A stretch of 64,000 nt of DNA from Trochalopteron elliotii (lineage: Eukaryota > Chordata > Aves > Passeriformes > Leiothrichidae), in assembly GCA_024734555.1 (NCBI GenBank), contig JANPWX010000081.1, positions 1,452,301-1,516,300 on the forward strand, read 5' to 3'. A program made the position numbers and the translations under genes. Below are positions 27,212 to 42,021 of the stretch, piece after piece. The notes under the pieces are model-generated. The model saw nothing but the letters and a program-made list of their open reading frames with translations, was not told where the DNA came from and made no database searches. How positions within the stretch are numbered: position 1 is the first letter of the stretch; each line of letters opens with the position of its first letter.

Positions 27212-30200
27212 AATTTTTAACAAGAGAAAGACAATTTGAAAATCCCACTATATTTTTAGGATGTTCTTCTATGAAATAAGAGGCAGATTTTAATTCCTAT
27301 AGTAATGCACCAACTCTTTTTCCTAAATAAATGGCAGTTTTTCTGGGTGCAGGAGAAGAGTAGCTGTGAATTCAAACCAAGGCTGTAGAATAACTGTGGA
27401 TAGAGCATTTGTTTAAGACAAGCATATATTCCTTTCCACTGTGCAATGGAAGCCTGGGAAGACTGCAACAACACCTCTTTAAAGATTTGTAGTGTATGGG
27501 AGAAAATGAATATACAAATATGGAAGGAGTAAAAGGTTTCCACCAGTAGAGATGGAAAAAATACATGTAGAGAAGACAGTGATTTATTTTTTTCTACATG
27601 AAGCCCAGTGTAAATGTGACTATGATTTTCCCTACTGTGGGAATCTTTGGCATTTTTCACAAGATAGTATTGCCACTAAAGACTGGTGAGGTAGTCAGAA
27701 GTTCTGAATATATTTAAATGAATACAGTTGTATCTGTCATCATGAATGGCTGCTATAATCATAGCTTTTAAAACCCACTGTTGGCTTCAACAGTCCATGG
27801 TACAATGGAGCTCTTCAGAACTACAATAGTTGTTGACATTCCATTAAAGAAAACAATAGAAGTGGAATGAGTATGCTTAGATTTCTTTTTTACTCTGTAC
27901 AACTGATTTATAAAAAGAAATAGCAGAAGGAGAGAAAAACAAGACAAACCACTGTGAAAAGTAATTAAAGATATGAATAACTAGGAAGGGTAAAATACTG
28001 CTACAGGTATAGTAGACAGTATTTGTCACTCTTTAAACTATTAAATGTAATTTTTAAAATTGAATATTGCTATATCGTTAGGATTGTCATAGCTATCACA
28101 CTGAATTTTGTTTCTAATTTCTGTTAAACAATAAGGTTAGTAAGGTTTTTGATTTATCATTATGTACCAGCTGGCTGTATAACACTGTTACACAAGATTA
28201 GTTCAGTTTAACGTATAAGTATTTAGATTCTAACTAGTGAGAAGCTCAAAGGTGATGTATATTTAGTTAAATTTTTGCATTATATATTTCTGTGTATGTT
28301 AGCTGGTGATGAATGTACCCCACCTGAATCTCATTGAAATGGTGCTTTCCTGAAAGTTTGCTGCCCAAGTTTGTATAAAATGATACAGTGAAAACATCAA
28401 CCAAAAGCACAGCTAGACATCATTTACTTGTTTAAAAAATTATGATTTCCCTCTCCCCCTCCAAAGGGTAGGTCTCAAAATCTTTTTAGAATTTATATGA
28501 AATACGCTGAGGAGCTTTGCCTTTATCTGTCAGCTTTGCCTTTACCTGTCATCATGAAATACTTCAGCTGCAGCATGCAGCCTTTTCCTGTTTGAAAACC
28601 TTTATAACTGTTGTGCTCATTCTAAGGAATATAGAAAGTGAGAGGCTCCAAATTGCCTTTAAAGCTGTTACTATGTAATCCACTGCATGATGTTCCTTTA
28701 CTTGCTTAGTTGTTTTTATTCTAGAAATGGCGTTGTAGCAAAGTAAACAACACTGTCAAATAGATAAACCTATTTTTCTCCCTCCCTAAGGTTATGTTAG
28801 CTACCTATACAGACATTTGAGTGAAATCTCTGCATCTTATGCACAAATGGGAAACAATATTGAAATATAAATGCATGAAGAATATTAGAGTAGGTTTTTA
28901 AAAGAATAAAATAATGTTTAATGTGGCTTTGTTATACAGATAATTTGTCACAGCCAGTAAGCCCTCCTCCTCCTGCTGCACTGAGTGAAAGCAGAACACC
29001 TTAGCTAGGAAAAGTCAGAAATACTTTTAATTTTGTCTGCCAAATTTAAGGTGGGACTTTTGCATCCATGTACCAAATTGTTTTTAAATGACCTTGATTG
29101 TCCTTTGAGACTTGATCCACGTGCCTGGAACTTCACAAACATTGTTAAACAGGTTACAGTGCAAGCTGTAAATATTGAAATTGTGAGTCTAAGGCAGCTT
29201 GACAACTAGACAAGCATTTAGAATTCTTCTAATCTTTTTTTCATATGTCATCTGTAAGTGAATGCTTACATTAGAAATCAAGTCCTTAAAAATTGCTTGC
29301 TATTCACTTGTTTTCTCTCTGGAAGATTTATCTCCACTTAATACGCCAGGAAAAAATAACTAAAATTATTTAGAATCTCTTTTTTTCAGAGTCATGAACC
29401 AAGTATTCATAGTCAATGAAATATGAATGCATAAGTAAATGAAAAAATAATGTAATTGAGAACTTAGATTGTGTGGAAATGAAGAAATCTGGGAGAAGGA
29501 AATGTTAGAGAAGGCAGATATTGCAGCAAATGCAGCTCAAAAACTCTTAGTAGTACTAGTGGGAATTAACGATTAGGATGTGCTGCCTGAAAGATCACAA
29601 TGTTCACAAATCTTTCTTCTGAATGACATAATTTTCCTACTTGCATAGTAGCTCCATCAAATGATGATCTTTGTGACACTGTTGGAGTCAGTGAAATGTC
29701 ACCCCTGTCTGGCAGTCGTTCTTGAAAAACAGGCTTACCAACAAAATAAATAAAAACGTATTCTAAACAGCTACTGCAATACTGCATTACAGGAGCAGTC
29801 ATAGGGTGTGTTCAGACAGTTCCAGGTTTGGAGATATTTTGAAAAAGAACTTTAGTTTCACTACTGATGAATTCAAACACTCAGAACTCAAAATCTCTCT
29901 TAATCTCTCGGTCATCTGTACTAGATTGGTGAGAAGAGGAACAAAAAGACACTAAATTCCTGTTCATAAATTAACAAGCATATTTCATTGGGATTCCTGT
30001 CTGACAATGTCTGCATCACAGAAAATGCCATTAGAGTCAGCAATAATTCGCACCCCCTTTGGTCATCTCAGAGAAGATGAGACTTGAATGGTTTTGGAGA
30101 TTGCACTACCAGACTCACTGTTAGGCAGAGTCCCAAAAATACATTAGAGGACAGGGAGGATGAAGAAACCTCTCTGCTCAGGTTTGTAGACAAAGAATTT

Positions 30201-30620
30201 GGTTCATGACATCATGATTCTTTGCTACTCAGGATAAATAGCTTCATTTGAAATTAAATGGTCTCTGTCTGGTTTCTAGACATCTTTCAATAGTTTGCCT
30301 GTGGCTGATATAGAAATGGAAAAAATAACTCCTGAATGACAAATGAAGATGTTTACTGATGTGTTGCCTAGCTTCAAATTGGAGGTTGTTTTTTGTTTTT
30401 TTTTTTTCACACAGAAAAGAAGAAAAATGGATTACCTGGGTTAGAATTTAATTTAGATATATTGATCCCTACTTAAGGAGATGCCCAAATTACTCCTCGA
30501 TGATGGTCTGCCTGGGGATCAGCCAGAGTTAGGCTAGACTGCAAACATTTATGTTGAAGGACTGTGATGTATTCTACTCAGCTTGTGCAGTGTGTCAGCT
30601 TTATTATTTGTTTAACAGTT
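27212..30620. other. Unique-looking intron sequence
   Basis: AT-rich intron with no transposable element seen. The one notable item is a 19-bp tandem duplication at 28514-28551. Confidence 0.6.
28514..28551 (+). repeat. 19-bp tandem duplication
   Basis: gctttgcctttatctgtca followed at once by gctttgcctttacctgtca, differing at one base. Confidence 0.9.
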
Positions 30621-30622
30621 TT

Positions 30623-30696
30623 TTTAACAGTTGGACTGGATGAACTTAAGGATCTTTTCCAACCTAAACAATTCTGTGATGTTGTGATTCTGTGAA
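30623..30696 (+). mobile_element. Short CR1 3' end
   Basis: Only the last 70 or so bases of a CR1 element: 'taacagttggactggatgaa', 'cttttccaacctaaacaatt' and a terminal 'gattctgtg'. Sense orientation. The upstream edge repeats the word tttaacagtt (30611-30620 and again from 30623). Confidence 0.85.
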
Positions 30697-33600
30697 AATA
30701 GCTGTGGTATTTGCTTATGGCACTACAAGATCCCTTCAGCCCAGCCATGTTTTGCAGCCACATAGTTCAGCAGCTGACAGGAGGTATCAGTATTAGTGTG
30801 TGCACTAACTCTTGACAATGGCCTGAAAAGAAGGTGATTCTTTGCTCTTGGCATTTGGAATTCATCATTGCTCTATCAGGATCACAGACTTCACTTGGTA
30901 TTCTCGGAATATTTTTGTAACTTCAAATAATATTTTGGAGGTTTAAAATGAAGTTGGAGTTAATTATCATGAGATCACTGTGGTTATATATATATTTTAA
31001 TGGTAATAAACTCATTAAATTGTAAATAATTGTTTTCAAACAGCAATTCACAGGGTAAAAATCAGTATTTGTACTCAGAAAGGCAGTATTACTTTAAAAC
31101 AAACAAACAAACAGAACCCCAGCATCAAACAGCAGAAGTTAGTGATAGCCTGTTCTGCATATCCCAAAATGTGAAAGGAAAGCAAGACACTTGCACTCTG
31201 CTGTCAGTATCCTGACCAAATTTCAAGCTATTGCCTTTAAGTTCATGGTTCTATTGCACTTCCAAAGCTCCCATCTCATTAAAACTGGTGCAAAATTAAA
31301 CACTGAATTTTGCACTGAGAGCCAAGACAGACTTTGGGATTTTCCATAATGGCCAGCTGAAATTTCCCCGTGCTGCTGCTCCAGTCTCTCTCCCTGCTGG
31401 GTCTCAGGCTGCCCACAGCCCTACTCCTTAGATGTGAGTTGTACAAAATGCTTTCCAGCAGCACCCACTTGTTAATTTTTTTTCTGTCTAAAGTATCCAG
31501 TGCTTCTAAACCAGGCAACATACCAAACTGGCAGTGAAAACTGCACAGTGCATGGTTGCCTGTGACTGTCAAACCTCCTGGAGTGGTGTTGGCAGGTAAG
31601 AGCTGCTCATTTCCAGCTAATCTAGATTTTTCTAGTAAGTCGAAGATAGGTTGGATGTGGCAGTTCTGGGACCAATCTTTAGTTTTGTACTGAGTAAGAT
31701 GCAGAAAATGCTCTCAAACACATTTCCCAATTTCTTTATTACAAATAGAGATATGGAACTCTTTGTGTGCTTGCCTTCCCAGTCACAAACTCTTCTGATC
31801 ACATTCTGAGGGACAGAAAAGTCTTCAGATATTCACTTCAGATTTTGTAATTCCAGTTTGGCATAATTTTATTATGAGCTGAAGAGCATTTGGACATCAG
31901 AGGAATGCATCAGTCACCCTGAATGATTTATAGAAAGACTTTTTTTTTTAACTAGCTATTTAAAAAGTAAAATGTTTTGAATTTATGCTGCTGTGAGTTT
32001 CATAATTGCAGATATAGAAAAAGACACCTGTCAAACATGTAGACCTACAGAATAGGTAATTGCAACTTTATTTACCCAGTAGGTATTGTCTGGATAATAA
32101 TGCAGGCTTAAGTTCCTTCCTGGATTATCATCTTTCATGGAAAACTTTCATTAGTCCCTCACTGGCTCTCAGACCATTTTAAGAATTGCACTCCCTTCCC
32201 TTCACATGTCAGTGAGGAGGTGGGTCAAATGGGGCTGTCCTGCTTCCCCAGGAGGTCAAGGCTTAGTGTTAGATGTCTCTCTCTGCCATTAGTGGTGCTT
32301 TGGAACAACAAAAAAAAAATACCCATGAAACAGGACTAAGCTGTCTTGAAACTCTGACTTTTTTTCCATGTAAACCTTTTCTCCCTGACTCTTGCTTATC
32401 AAGGAACTAGGTACCTTATGAAGTGGAAAATAGGCACAACATTCACAGAACCATGTGTGTATGCCTAGGTATACACATGATATGAGGAAGTAAGAATAAT
32501 AATAGGTTTTTCAGACCTGAAACATAATTCCTGTGAACCCAATTTTTACCCTAATTTTGAACAAAACTGAAGACTATGTCTTTCCTGGTCATCTCTGGTG
32601 CTAGTCGTGGTACATTGGGCTCTTGGTTACCATTTTTAATTGTCAACAATTCTCACCTTTAGCATATAAACTATAAATATTCATCTCATTGCAGTGATTC
32701 CCTTCACTACAGCACTGCTGCCTTTTTTAGAGTGACCTCCCAGAAAAATAAGAATTATGAGAATAAAATTGTTTTGCTCCTCTCTTATGATTTCACTGTA
32801 ATAAAATTGCATGAATCAGATTACAACTGTGTTCACCTGAAGGACTAGAATATAATCAAACTGGAGTAGCACTCCATTGCCTTGAAAAAGGGGCTGATCT
32901 TTTTAAATTTTCTTCTCAATACTTAAATAAATAAGCTTTTTAAAACATGGTATGAATTCATTAATTAACAAAAAAAAAAAGAATTACTTTGGAAAGACAC
33001 TGTGCAGCTAAATAAGCTTAGAATGACAGTCCTATTCTTTGAAAACAGCTTATCTTTTAGCCATGTACAAGCTTCTAGGTTTTTGACAAAAAAAAAAAAA
33101 ATTGAAAAACAAAAAGATAGAAGATAGAATGACTGAGGAAAAAGAAGAAAATATGAAATTTGGGTAAATACATTTTCTTCAACACTTCTGTTCCTCAAAG
33201 AATAAATATTTCTATTTCTGGTCCCTATGCAAACATTGTAATAAATGTCATTAACTGTGGAAATATGAAGCAGAAGCAACTGTTTGGAGGTTGGAGGGAT
33301 CTTTCCTCTGCAATTTGGCATTTAAAACAGGTCTCAGGTTGGCAAAAGCTTTTTTAGTATGATAGGCTGCAGCTAATATAGAGATATTATCTATTGCTGA
33401 AATTGTTTCTAAAAATAATCATTATCACAGAATTTCCAAAAAAAATTGTTGGGTTTTCTGTTTGAGGATGTTTTGTTTGATTGTTTTTTGTTTTTGTTTG
33501 TTCTTTTTTTAAAAATCTTTTTTGAATTTGAGCTAATGCTTTTATGGGAAAAATATGCAGGGTGTTTTCGAGCAGTCTCTTTTCTAATTTCTTCCTTGAG

Positions 33601-36600
33601 GTATACATGTTAAAGTAATAATGACAGAGACCAAGAAAGGGGGGAAAAGAGGGGAAAAAAGGAAAACATGAATTTGTGTGTAATCTTAGCTGTCTTCTCA
33701 AAGGAGAGAAATGTATACTGACAAATATAAAATGGCATTAAAGGCCCATTTGACAGAAGCTTCCTCTGTATTACTGTTTCACAGGACCTGAGAAATGATG
33801 GTTCTTTATTCATAGTGCGAGGTGGAGGTCAGTAGAGTGTTTCCTCTCTGAAAAGAACTGAAAAGATACTGTCCCTCAGATGAATTTACATCAGTGATAG
33901 TATCATATTTTATGGAAGAAAAGTCAATTTTAAGGCAGTAGGGCTGTGGTTAGGCAAGTCAAACCTCACTGACACAACTAATTGTCTCCCTATAAACACT
34001 GACATTACTACGCAGTATGTGTCAGAATTATTGTCCAAAGCATGATCTCTAGACCTAATTATGATTTTAGATCAGGTCTAGCTGTAAGAAGGGAGGCAAA
34101 AATTCTCATAAAATGCTTTTTTAGATTGATATCCATGCTACAATTTCCAACTTCCTTTATGAGGCATTTCTGTCCGACAGAAACTCCACTCTCCAATAAA
34201 CTTCCCTTAGAAAAAGATATTATTCATGCAAAAGAGTCTTTAAAGTTTGTATTGATGTGAGACTGTTTTAGCTGGCATTGGAACTGCCTTATGTTTGCAT
34301 CTATCAGGTACTTACAGCATATCTTGATTCTCTCTGGGGAAATCCATCTATGATCCAGCTGACTGGAGGTCCCAGTTGTCACAGAGTCTGCTGCCAGTAG
34401 CTGACATCACTTTGGGCTGTTACTGAATTTCAGTTTTTGAGTAACTTTTAATGGTGCATGATATTTCTATTTATGATGTGCTTTCTATATCCATCTTTTT
34501 TACGTTCCTCATTTCTCCTGTTGTCATCCAGTCTCATCTCTTAGTTAAATCAGAACCAAAGGGTACATTTAGATTTATTGTAATGGATGCACATGGATAT
34601 GTGTTCTGCTTTTGAAATTATAGGAGTGCATAAAGTAATGAAAGAAAAAATACAACAAAAACTAGCCCAACTTTTGCTTTTAAATAAGTAATTTATAGGA
34701 TAAAAATGGAAATATCTTAATACTGAATATTTTTATTAAATTAGTAGTTTCTAGAAGAGTAGGTGTGACATGACTTGCAGACCCAATATATTCTCTTGCA
34801 AACCCAAATATATAATTATTACTAAGAGTTTAGTAATACCAAAAACTTCTTGAAGATTCTGTTTTATCTTTGTAAAGTTTTCCTGGCATTTTCATTTCTC
34901 TAACTTAAGAGTGTTTAAAGGAATTTAATTTATTTTGTAACCTTTTATGAGCACATTTATCACTTTCTTAATAGACAGATATCCTGCTTGCTATTTTTTT
35001 TTGTGTAGATAAAAGTATTTGAATAATTTTGAATACTTTGAATTAAAATAAAAAAAGAAAAAAGGAAAAAATGTCTCCTGTTGCAGTAGTAACTAAGTAA
35101 GAAGTGATTTCATCTTTAAGCTGATACAATTGACCAGGGGTACTGCTCTTAGAGCTATAAACAAATAGCATATACAAGTAGTTTTGGATTAAATGTATGT
35201 AAAACAAGATGAATAATCAGCTTTCCTTCATGTTCTCTCTCTCTCCCTGAACACCCAAATAATTTCAAAAAGCAGAATTGCAACACTAATTTCCCAACAG
35301 ATAGCAGACCAAGTGAACAAAACATAGATTTGTAGCCTAAGACATGAATTTTTCATTGAAGTAATAAGAGAGTAGTTACTGTGTGTGTTTATGTTTTCTC
35401 TTAGACAAATGAAGTAGCTACTGAATTCTGCATCTAAGGCAAATGCTGAGAAATTTAAATAGGACACATATTCATACAGAATATGTTTATTATTGGTTGC
35501 ATATGTAATTTAATATTTAAAAGCCCTTTTATCATGTAATGTAGCTTGTGGAAATAAGCTTTCTTCTTATTTTTAGTCTTGGGAAATGGTTTTCAGTTAG
35601 AGGAATCTGGGATTTAATTACAGAACTTTTCAGAAGCTCTTGTTAAAAGTACTAATTCTACCCTGAAAGAATCCATATCTTCACATTTGATCTATAGTAG
35701 TTACATAAGGAGAAATGAAAGAACTGAATGTCATGACCATGACATTTCACAAGAATACCTTTCAGTCTTCTCTTACTTGGATTTCAGGGAATTTTTCCAC
35801 TGCTGTCTATAATAATAGTCTTTTTCCCAACTCCATTTCAGTTGTTTTTTTTTTTTTTTATAGTTCTATTTACCTTTAAAGCCTCCAAAAGATCTTGCAG
35901 AAAGGAATTCAACTCTTGTAATCAAGCATTGTGTGAAAAATGGTATTTTTTGCTTGGTTTGAAACTTTTTTCTGTTAGTAGTTAGTGACTGATTCTATTC
36001 TAAGTTACATTGCTGAAAACCAAGAACAAAGCTTCTTTAACAGTTTTAACTGAGAGGGTTCCAAGAGATGCAGTTGTTATGTTGTTGAATATTCTGGTTC
36101 TCAAATCTAAAAGTATATTATTTCAATCCTCCAACTAAATGGTAATGCAAAGAATGCTCAAACCAGTGAAAATACTTCATAATTCTCAGAGTTACAAACC
36201 AGGTCTCAAAAATTCTGCACCCTGGGATTTTAAGTTGCTCAAGAAGGATGTAAAGTCAGACTTTGTTCGGCTGCTTTGGAGTTCTTCAATCTGTCAGTAT
36301 TTATTCCCAGCTTCACTTAGAGGGTTTGTTTATTTTACAGCCCCAGAAGTTTAAGCATACAATAGTGATCAATTTAAAATACCAGTTGTGTAAGGCAGTC
36401 AGCTAGATATACTCCCAAAGTCTGAAGTTATCTTGAAGGCCCCCAGAAGAAGTAAATTTCACAAAAGCACAGACAAACACAGATAATGTATGTGGTGGTG
36501 TTTGGTATGTAGTTTTGTCTCACCTGTTTAAAGCCATTGGGACAGAAAACCACCAGTGATTCATCTGAGCTGGGCTCTTGCCACAATCAGTGATGAGCTG

Positions 36601-36736
36601 ATTCACACAGATGTGTCTGTTTCTTGCTTATTTCATTAGGACAGACTGTATTCACTTCCCATGGCTGTGGATGGTGAGATTCTGTGGGTAATCTTTTTTT
36701 TTTTTTCTGTTAGAGAGGGGATTAATACTCTGAAGA
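30697..36736. other. Unique-looking intron sequence
   Basis: About 6 kb of AT-rich intron with no transposable element recognised. It includes an (AAAC)-type run near 31100, a homopurine tract at 33633-33667 with G6 and G4 runs, and T-rich stretches at 33465-33515. No exon was found. Confidence 0.55.
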
Positions 36737-37307
36737 TGCAGTTTTCATGTTTGGACTCAGTTGTTTATTTATTCTTATCTATAGCACAGTCTCATAAGTT
36801 GTGAGTTCCAGCCAACGAGGTAGAAAATGGCTCTAACTCTTTCCAAGGTCTTTTAAGTGTGAATTATCCAGTAATGAGATGACACCTATATTATTTATAC
36901 TTTTAACCCAATAACCAACCACCTGTGGTCCCCAGTGTGGACCTTTTCACCTAATTACAAAAAACACCCTAAACCATGTAGAAGAAGGTGAAAGGAGAAG
37001 AACTTAGCCAACACCCCAAATCCTCCATATGCATTACTATATACCAAAACTTTAAATCCTTAGTTTCACACCCTGTGACATTACACACCTCCATTCAAAC
37101 TACACACCCACAACCCCAGTGCCACCATTCAACTCTGGAAGCCTGTTCCATGACCTCAGGTCAAATGTAGTGCTTGCCTGAGGGTCAGTGCCTGTCAGCA
37201 CAGAAACCCCAAAATCCTCAGCTTCCAGGGTTCCAACAAGATTCTATCCATTTAGGGTCAGCAGAAACCACCAGTCACTTAGAACTGATGGCAGCTGAAC
37301 TGTTACA
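36737..37307 (-). mobile_element. Antisense LTR, probable ERVL-type solo LTR
   Basis: Read on the minus strand it starts TGTAACAGTTCAGC, has a TATA box (TATAAATA, plus 36892-36899) and about 120 nt later a doubled AATAAATAAA polyadenylation signal (plus 36764-36773). It then ends near ...CTGAGTCCAAACA or, 11 bases further, ...ACTGCA. That is the U3-R-U5 order of an LTR. With the outer end, the 5-bp flanks are GAAGA and GATGA, a one-mismatch target duplication, which fits an old insertion. No internal retroviral sequence flanks it. The wording resembles passerine LTRs I remember, but the family name is not certain. Confidence 0.7.
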
Positions 37308-40300
37308 GATGAGATAAAGAGCAGACTTGTGACTGGTGTGCTCAGGTGCTCTCAGCTTTCTACTACTATTTTTCATTCTGACATTTACGTTATGTGTACC
37401 TTCATTTTCCTTTGAAAAGAGGACACAATTGAACTTTCCTTTTCTTGCTTTTCAGACAATATTTCTCTTTAGATTGTCCTTTTCTTTTTTACTGTGTGTT
37501 GAGGTCTCTTGCAAGTTCTGCAACATAAATACTAAGTGACAATGTTCTCTATCAGATATGCCGGATTTAAGATACATAATCTTTTTCAAAAATCATCACT
37601 TTTTCATCTAACCCATTTTCCTTGTTGCTCCCAATCCAGAAATCAGTAGGATCGCAAGCTAAATACCAAGTTACTCATAGCAAATTAGTCAGGTACCTGA
37701 ATATCCAAATCCACAAAATGAGCTTTCAATTGCTCACATGAAAAGATTTCACATTATTCATCAGCAAATAAAGAAAAATGAAGTACCTTTTTTTTTCATT
37801 TAGTAAAAAATGACCAGTAGTTGTCATTAAGCAAGGCAAAAGAGGTCCAGCATCTGGTAAAACTAGAGCAAGATTTTCTACTTGATCAGATTCTTCCACT
37901 CTACCCTTACTCTCATGCTTGAATCATTACCAGTGTAAAATAATTATAGTAACACCCTGGATAAATGTAGGCCATGCACTTCTCCTGTAGAGGTGCCATG
38001 GCACACAGGAATTAGAACTTGAGCACATAATTACAAAGATCTTGTCATATAAAATGACTACTCAGAAAGAATATGTTAGGCCGGGATTTGAAACTGATCA
38101 ACAATGTCCTGTGCCGCTGTTGTACAGCACAATTAAGATGAGGAGAATGCTAACAAGAAATACTCCCATCTGGTAATATGTATTTAAACCTCATTTAAAA
38201 CTCAGTGAATAGAGTTAGGCTTATGTCTGAAAATGAAACACTGATGCCTTAGTATTGGAGAATTTCTGTAATGGAAACGTTAAATCTAAATGTTCTAAAT
38301 AAATTTAGAGGCAATAGTAAGAGTTTCAGGAATTAACAATCTGACATATTTTACTTTTTGACACTACTAATAAATTTCGTATATTAGTTTTGCTGCTGAA
38401 ATAATATGGCTGGGATGAGAGAATTGATGTTTTCTCACCAGTTTGAACTGATCATATTTTCGGACTGTAACACCATATCTCTCAGTGTCTTCTGTCTACA
38501 GAATTGTAAACAGTACCAAAAAACACAGACTTTTCAAAAGCTCAGAAGGATTAAAAATCAAAGGTGGTGTTAAGAGTGGTGCTCAAATTTGTCTTTGTCT
38601 TCACAATTTTCCTTTGCTGTGCTTATTTGAGTGGGATGGAATATTTGATCCGTAAAGAAGGTGATGGAGGAGTGGTTTTGAAGACTTTATAGGAGCAGAA
38701 AATCAAGTATATAAGAAGGTTTAGAAATATCTTCCTCATAAACTTTTACACTTACCTTTATCAGTCTTAAAGATGTTTAGAATTTACCACTATATGCTAT
38801 CTTTTATTTAAATGTAGTTCATCCTTTTATATAACAACTGGTTGATATGTAAAAACTTTGATTTTTCAGTAGAATGAAAGAATAGAATTTATTAGACTAA
38901 GGATAGTTGACAAAGAGGGTAAATTTTAATCATTACTCCTTAATAGTCATCTGGTGACAATGGAATGAGCACAAAAAACTTAATTTTATCAATTTATCAT
39001 TGGTTTCCGTGGTTAACCACTGAACTCCTACTACATATTTCCATCTGCTGTCTTCTGTAAATCTACCCCCTGAAACACTAAACAGTGAAAATATTTTAGT
39101 GGGTTCAATAAAACTGCAAAAACTGAGCTCAGATGCTGGGATGAGTGTTTAAGAGTGTCATCCTTATAAGGAAAAGATTGTCTTACAGGTTTTCAGCAAC
39201 AGTCAATCATTTGCCAAATTCTGTTGAACTTCTTACATGCTGAGATCAGTTAGCCCATATACATATTTTCCTTTTACCCAATAAAGCATTAAACATTGTC
39301 AGGAAAAAAAAGATTTTGAGGTGTCTTCTTTGGTGTCTCCATGTAATTCTATTTCAAAACAAAGTGGATATCATCAGCTGGTCTCCCTGAGACAAAATAT
39401 TTAGCTGAAGTGCTCCTAACTTGTAAAGCAATAACACACCACCAGATGTAACTGGTGGTGTAATTCCATGTAACTCCTCACTGGTTCCCCACACAAGATT
39501 CCTTCTGTGTTTCTGTACAGCATCTCTAAACTCACTGTGCCCATTAACATACAGCAGCCTTCAGCTCCTTGCAATCCAACATAAACAGTCCAGATTTCCA
39601 AACTCTCCTCTTGGCTTGTATAGATCCTGATGTGAAATTAATAGGATTACTTAAGGATCTAGCTTCACATTAAAAGAAAAGATCTCTTCCCAGTGCTTTT
39701 TACTGTTTAAGTGGGTAGGAGGAGCATCTTCTGACTGAGCTGCAAAGTACTAAGCAAAGGGTAAGTTTTCAGAATGTAAGAGCCTGTTTAAGATCTGAAT
39801 GATGTCAAGGTATTCCTCTTTCTCTGAAAATTTTATGGAAGTGCAGAAGTACTTTGGGGTTGAAAGTCATTCCCCGGTATGAAGTAAAATAAAATGAGAT
39901 TTGAGGGATAATATTATTCTGTTCAGTATACAATATATTTAATATTCTTAAACTCTTATGCTAAAATTCTCATTGATTATTCAAATGAAATTGTGATATT
40001 ATTTTAAGTAGAAGTCAAATGAGTTACAAAGCTTTTCCATTATAATAGTGCTATCTTAAATAGAATATAAATATTTTTCCTAATAGCTGATTTATCATTA
40101 TGATTGCAGTTTATGTCCTTTTTAAGCTTTACAAGAAAGCTGAAATTTTCAGGTAACTGAAAATAGGATCAAATTAGTAATGCCAAATGGAACTCTATGT
40201 GAATTTTGGAGATATTCAGTGAATCCAATATATATATTATAGCAACAAATTTATATGGATCCCTTGTAATGCATGCTTAAGAACATGAGCTGTATTATCA

Positions 40301-42020
40301 TTTGGAGATTGGAGTTGTGACTCTTTTTTGATGACAGCATCTACAGAAAATTAGGGGTTTTTTATAGGGGTCAGTATATCTATTCCTGTTCTCACTGGCT
40401 GTGCAGTCTCCAGTAAGGGTCTGTAATTGGTGTGGTGGCTTGGGAAATAACAGCAGTAGGTCCCAGAGAGTCATAAGCCACTCAGCTCTCCTGCTTATTT
40501 CTAAACTGTTTCCATGCCCTCCTGAAACATTACATTAAGTCTTCAGTAGTTGTGCTTAAATTTGCCAAGTGAAATAATTTTTACTGCAGCAAAGAAATTT
40601 TCCATAAACATTGTAGAGATGTTTAGCAGCAAATTTTCTCATGATAGTTTTCAAATGGTTCATCTGTTTTTCCCTTGTGTGTTCATTTGTCCCTACTCTT
40701 CATTTCTTCTTCATCTTTCTCACTTAACTCCCACACACAAAGTCCAGTCTGCAGCACCTGAGGCTGATAACTGTTCCAAATCCTTCAGTGGAACTTTCTT
40801 TCCTTGTGTTTTTTTTCATACTGATGATAACACTCAGAAGGGTGTGACATGGACACTGGACATGGTTGCTCCACTTCTGAGACTCTACATCTTCTCATAC
40901 ATTCCCATTGTGGGTCAAAGGGGCTCAGACAGGACAGCACCCTTTCACCTAGTATGTCTTCCAAAGTAGTCTCTGTTGGATCCACCCTGAACCAGAAAGA
41001 AAACTTCACATAGTTGATTCAATTAACCACCTAATTTCCTAAATGCATTTACCATACTTCTTAATGGTTCTATGGCAATTAATCCCAAATAATTTTTTGG
41101 ATAAACGTGGTGAAAGAGACATGACTATAATATTGTTCTTAGATACTTTAGAATGCATCAGTACTATTACTTTATAAGAAGCATTTTCATGCCTTTATCA
41201 TTCATCTTCAAATCAATTTCTTTTTTTCTGAAATTGCTGAAACTTCTGGGATTAAAGGCAAACAAACTTTGCACTTAGATGAGAAAATGATGTAAGTATT
41301 TTCATGATTTTATGTATTAACTCGCAAATTCAAGCATTAAATACAGTCATAAACCCTCAGGTTTATTATTATTATTATTATGGATTTATTATCCATATTT
41401 TTACAGGGACAAACTCATTAATCATTCATTACGAATATTCTTTTACCTCAGCAACCAGTTGGAGAAAAACACATAAACATGTCACAGTTTAATATACCTC
41501 AAGACTCAATACCCTTTAAGCCTTTTATTTTGTAAAGTTTTTTTTACTTGTAAAAAGTCAATAAGATAGGTTTGAATAACTTATTACATATATAATAGCA
41601 CATAGAAAATCAGCAGTACCACAAGAACCTCTTCCATTGAGAAGCAAACTGAAAGTAAGTTACAAAATTATGGGAGATTTGCAGTAAAATGAGTAATTAT
41701 GGATAGCAAAAACAGAAACTGAATTAAAGAACTTAATTATGTACAAAATGTCGTCATACATTTATTTAGAACACTCCTTAGTAAATGTTGTGGTGTTTTT
41801 ACTGACAATGATAATAAATTTCAGGACTAGTACTTTAGGTGTGTTGCTGCTGTTTTTGGACCATAAAATTAAATTGTAGCTACTTCTCAAATGGATGTGA
41901 CAGCACAGCTGCACTTCTTTTCTTAGAAAATAAATCTCAGAAAATTAACTAAAAAAATGAGTTTACCAGTTAAAGTGAGACATGACTTCCCTGGAACAAG
42001 CCCAGGGAAGGGATTCAAAA
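37308..42020. other. Unique-looking intron sequence
   Basis: About 4.7 kb of AT-rich intron. The (ATT)n run at 41363-41381 is its only clear repeat. A 139-codon frame at 40550-40969 lacks any recognisable domain and sits in pyrimidine-rich sequence; it is not supported as a gene. Confidence 0.6.
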
Positions 42021-42021
42021 T

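Noticed and set aside
35870..35930. Possible next IL1RAPL1 exon because of the words 'aagcctccaaaa' after a T-rich tract
   Set aside because: The frame does not encode the expected start of the third Ig domain and there is no matching donor.
40550..40969. 139-codon open frame on the plus strand
   Set aside because: Phe/Ser-rich translation of pyrimidine-rich intron, no domain, no splice or promoter context.
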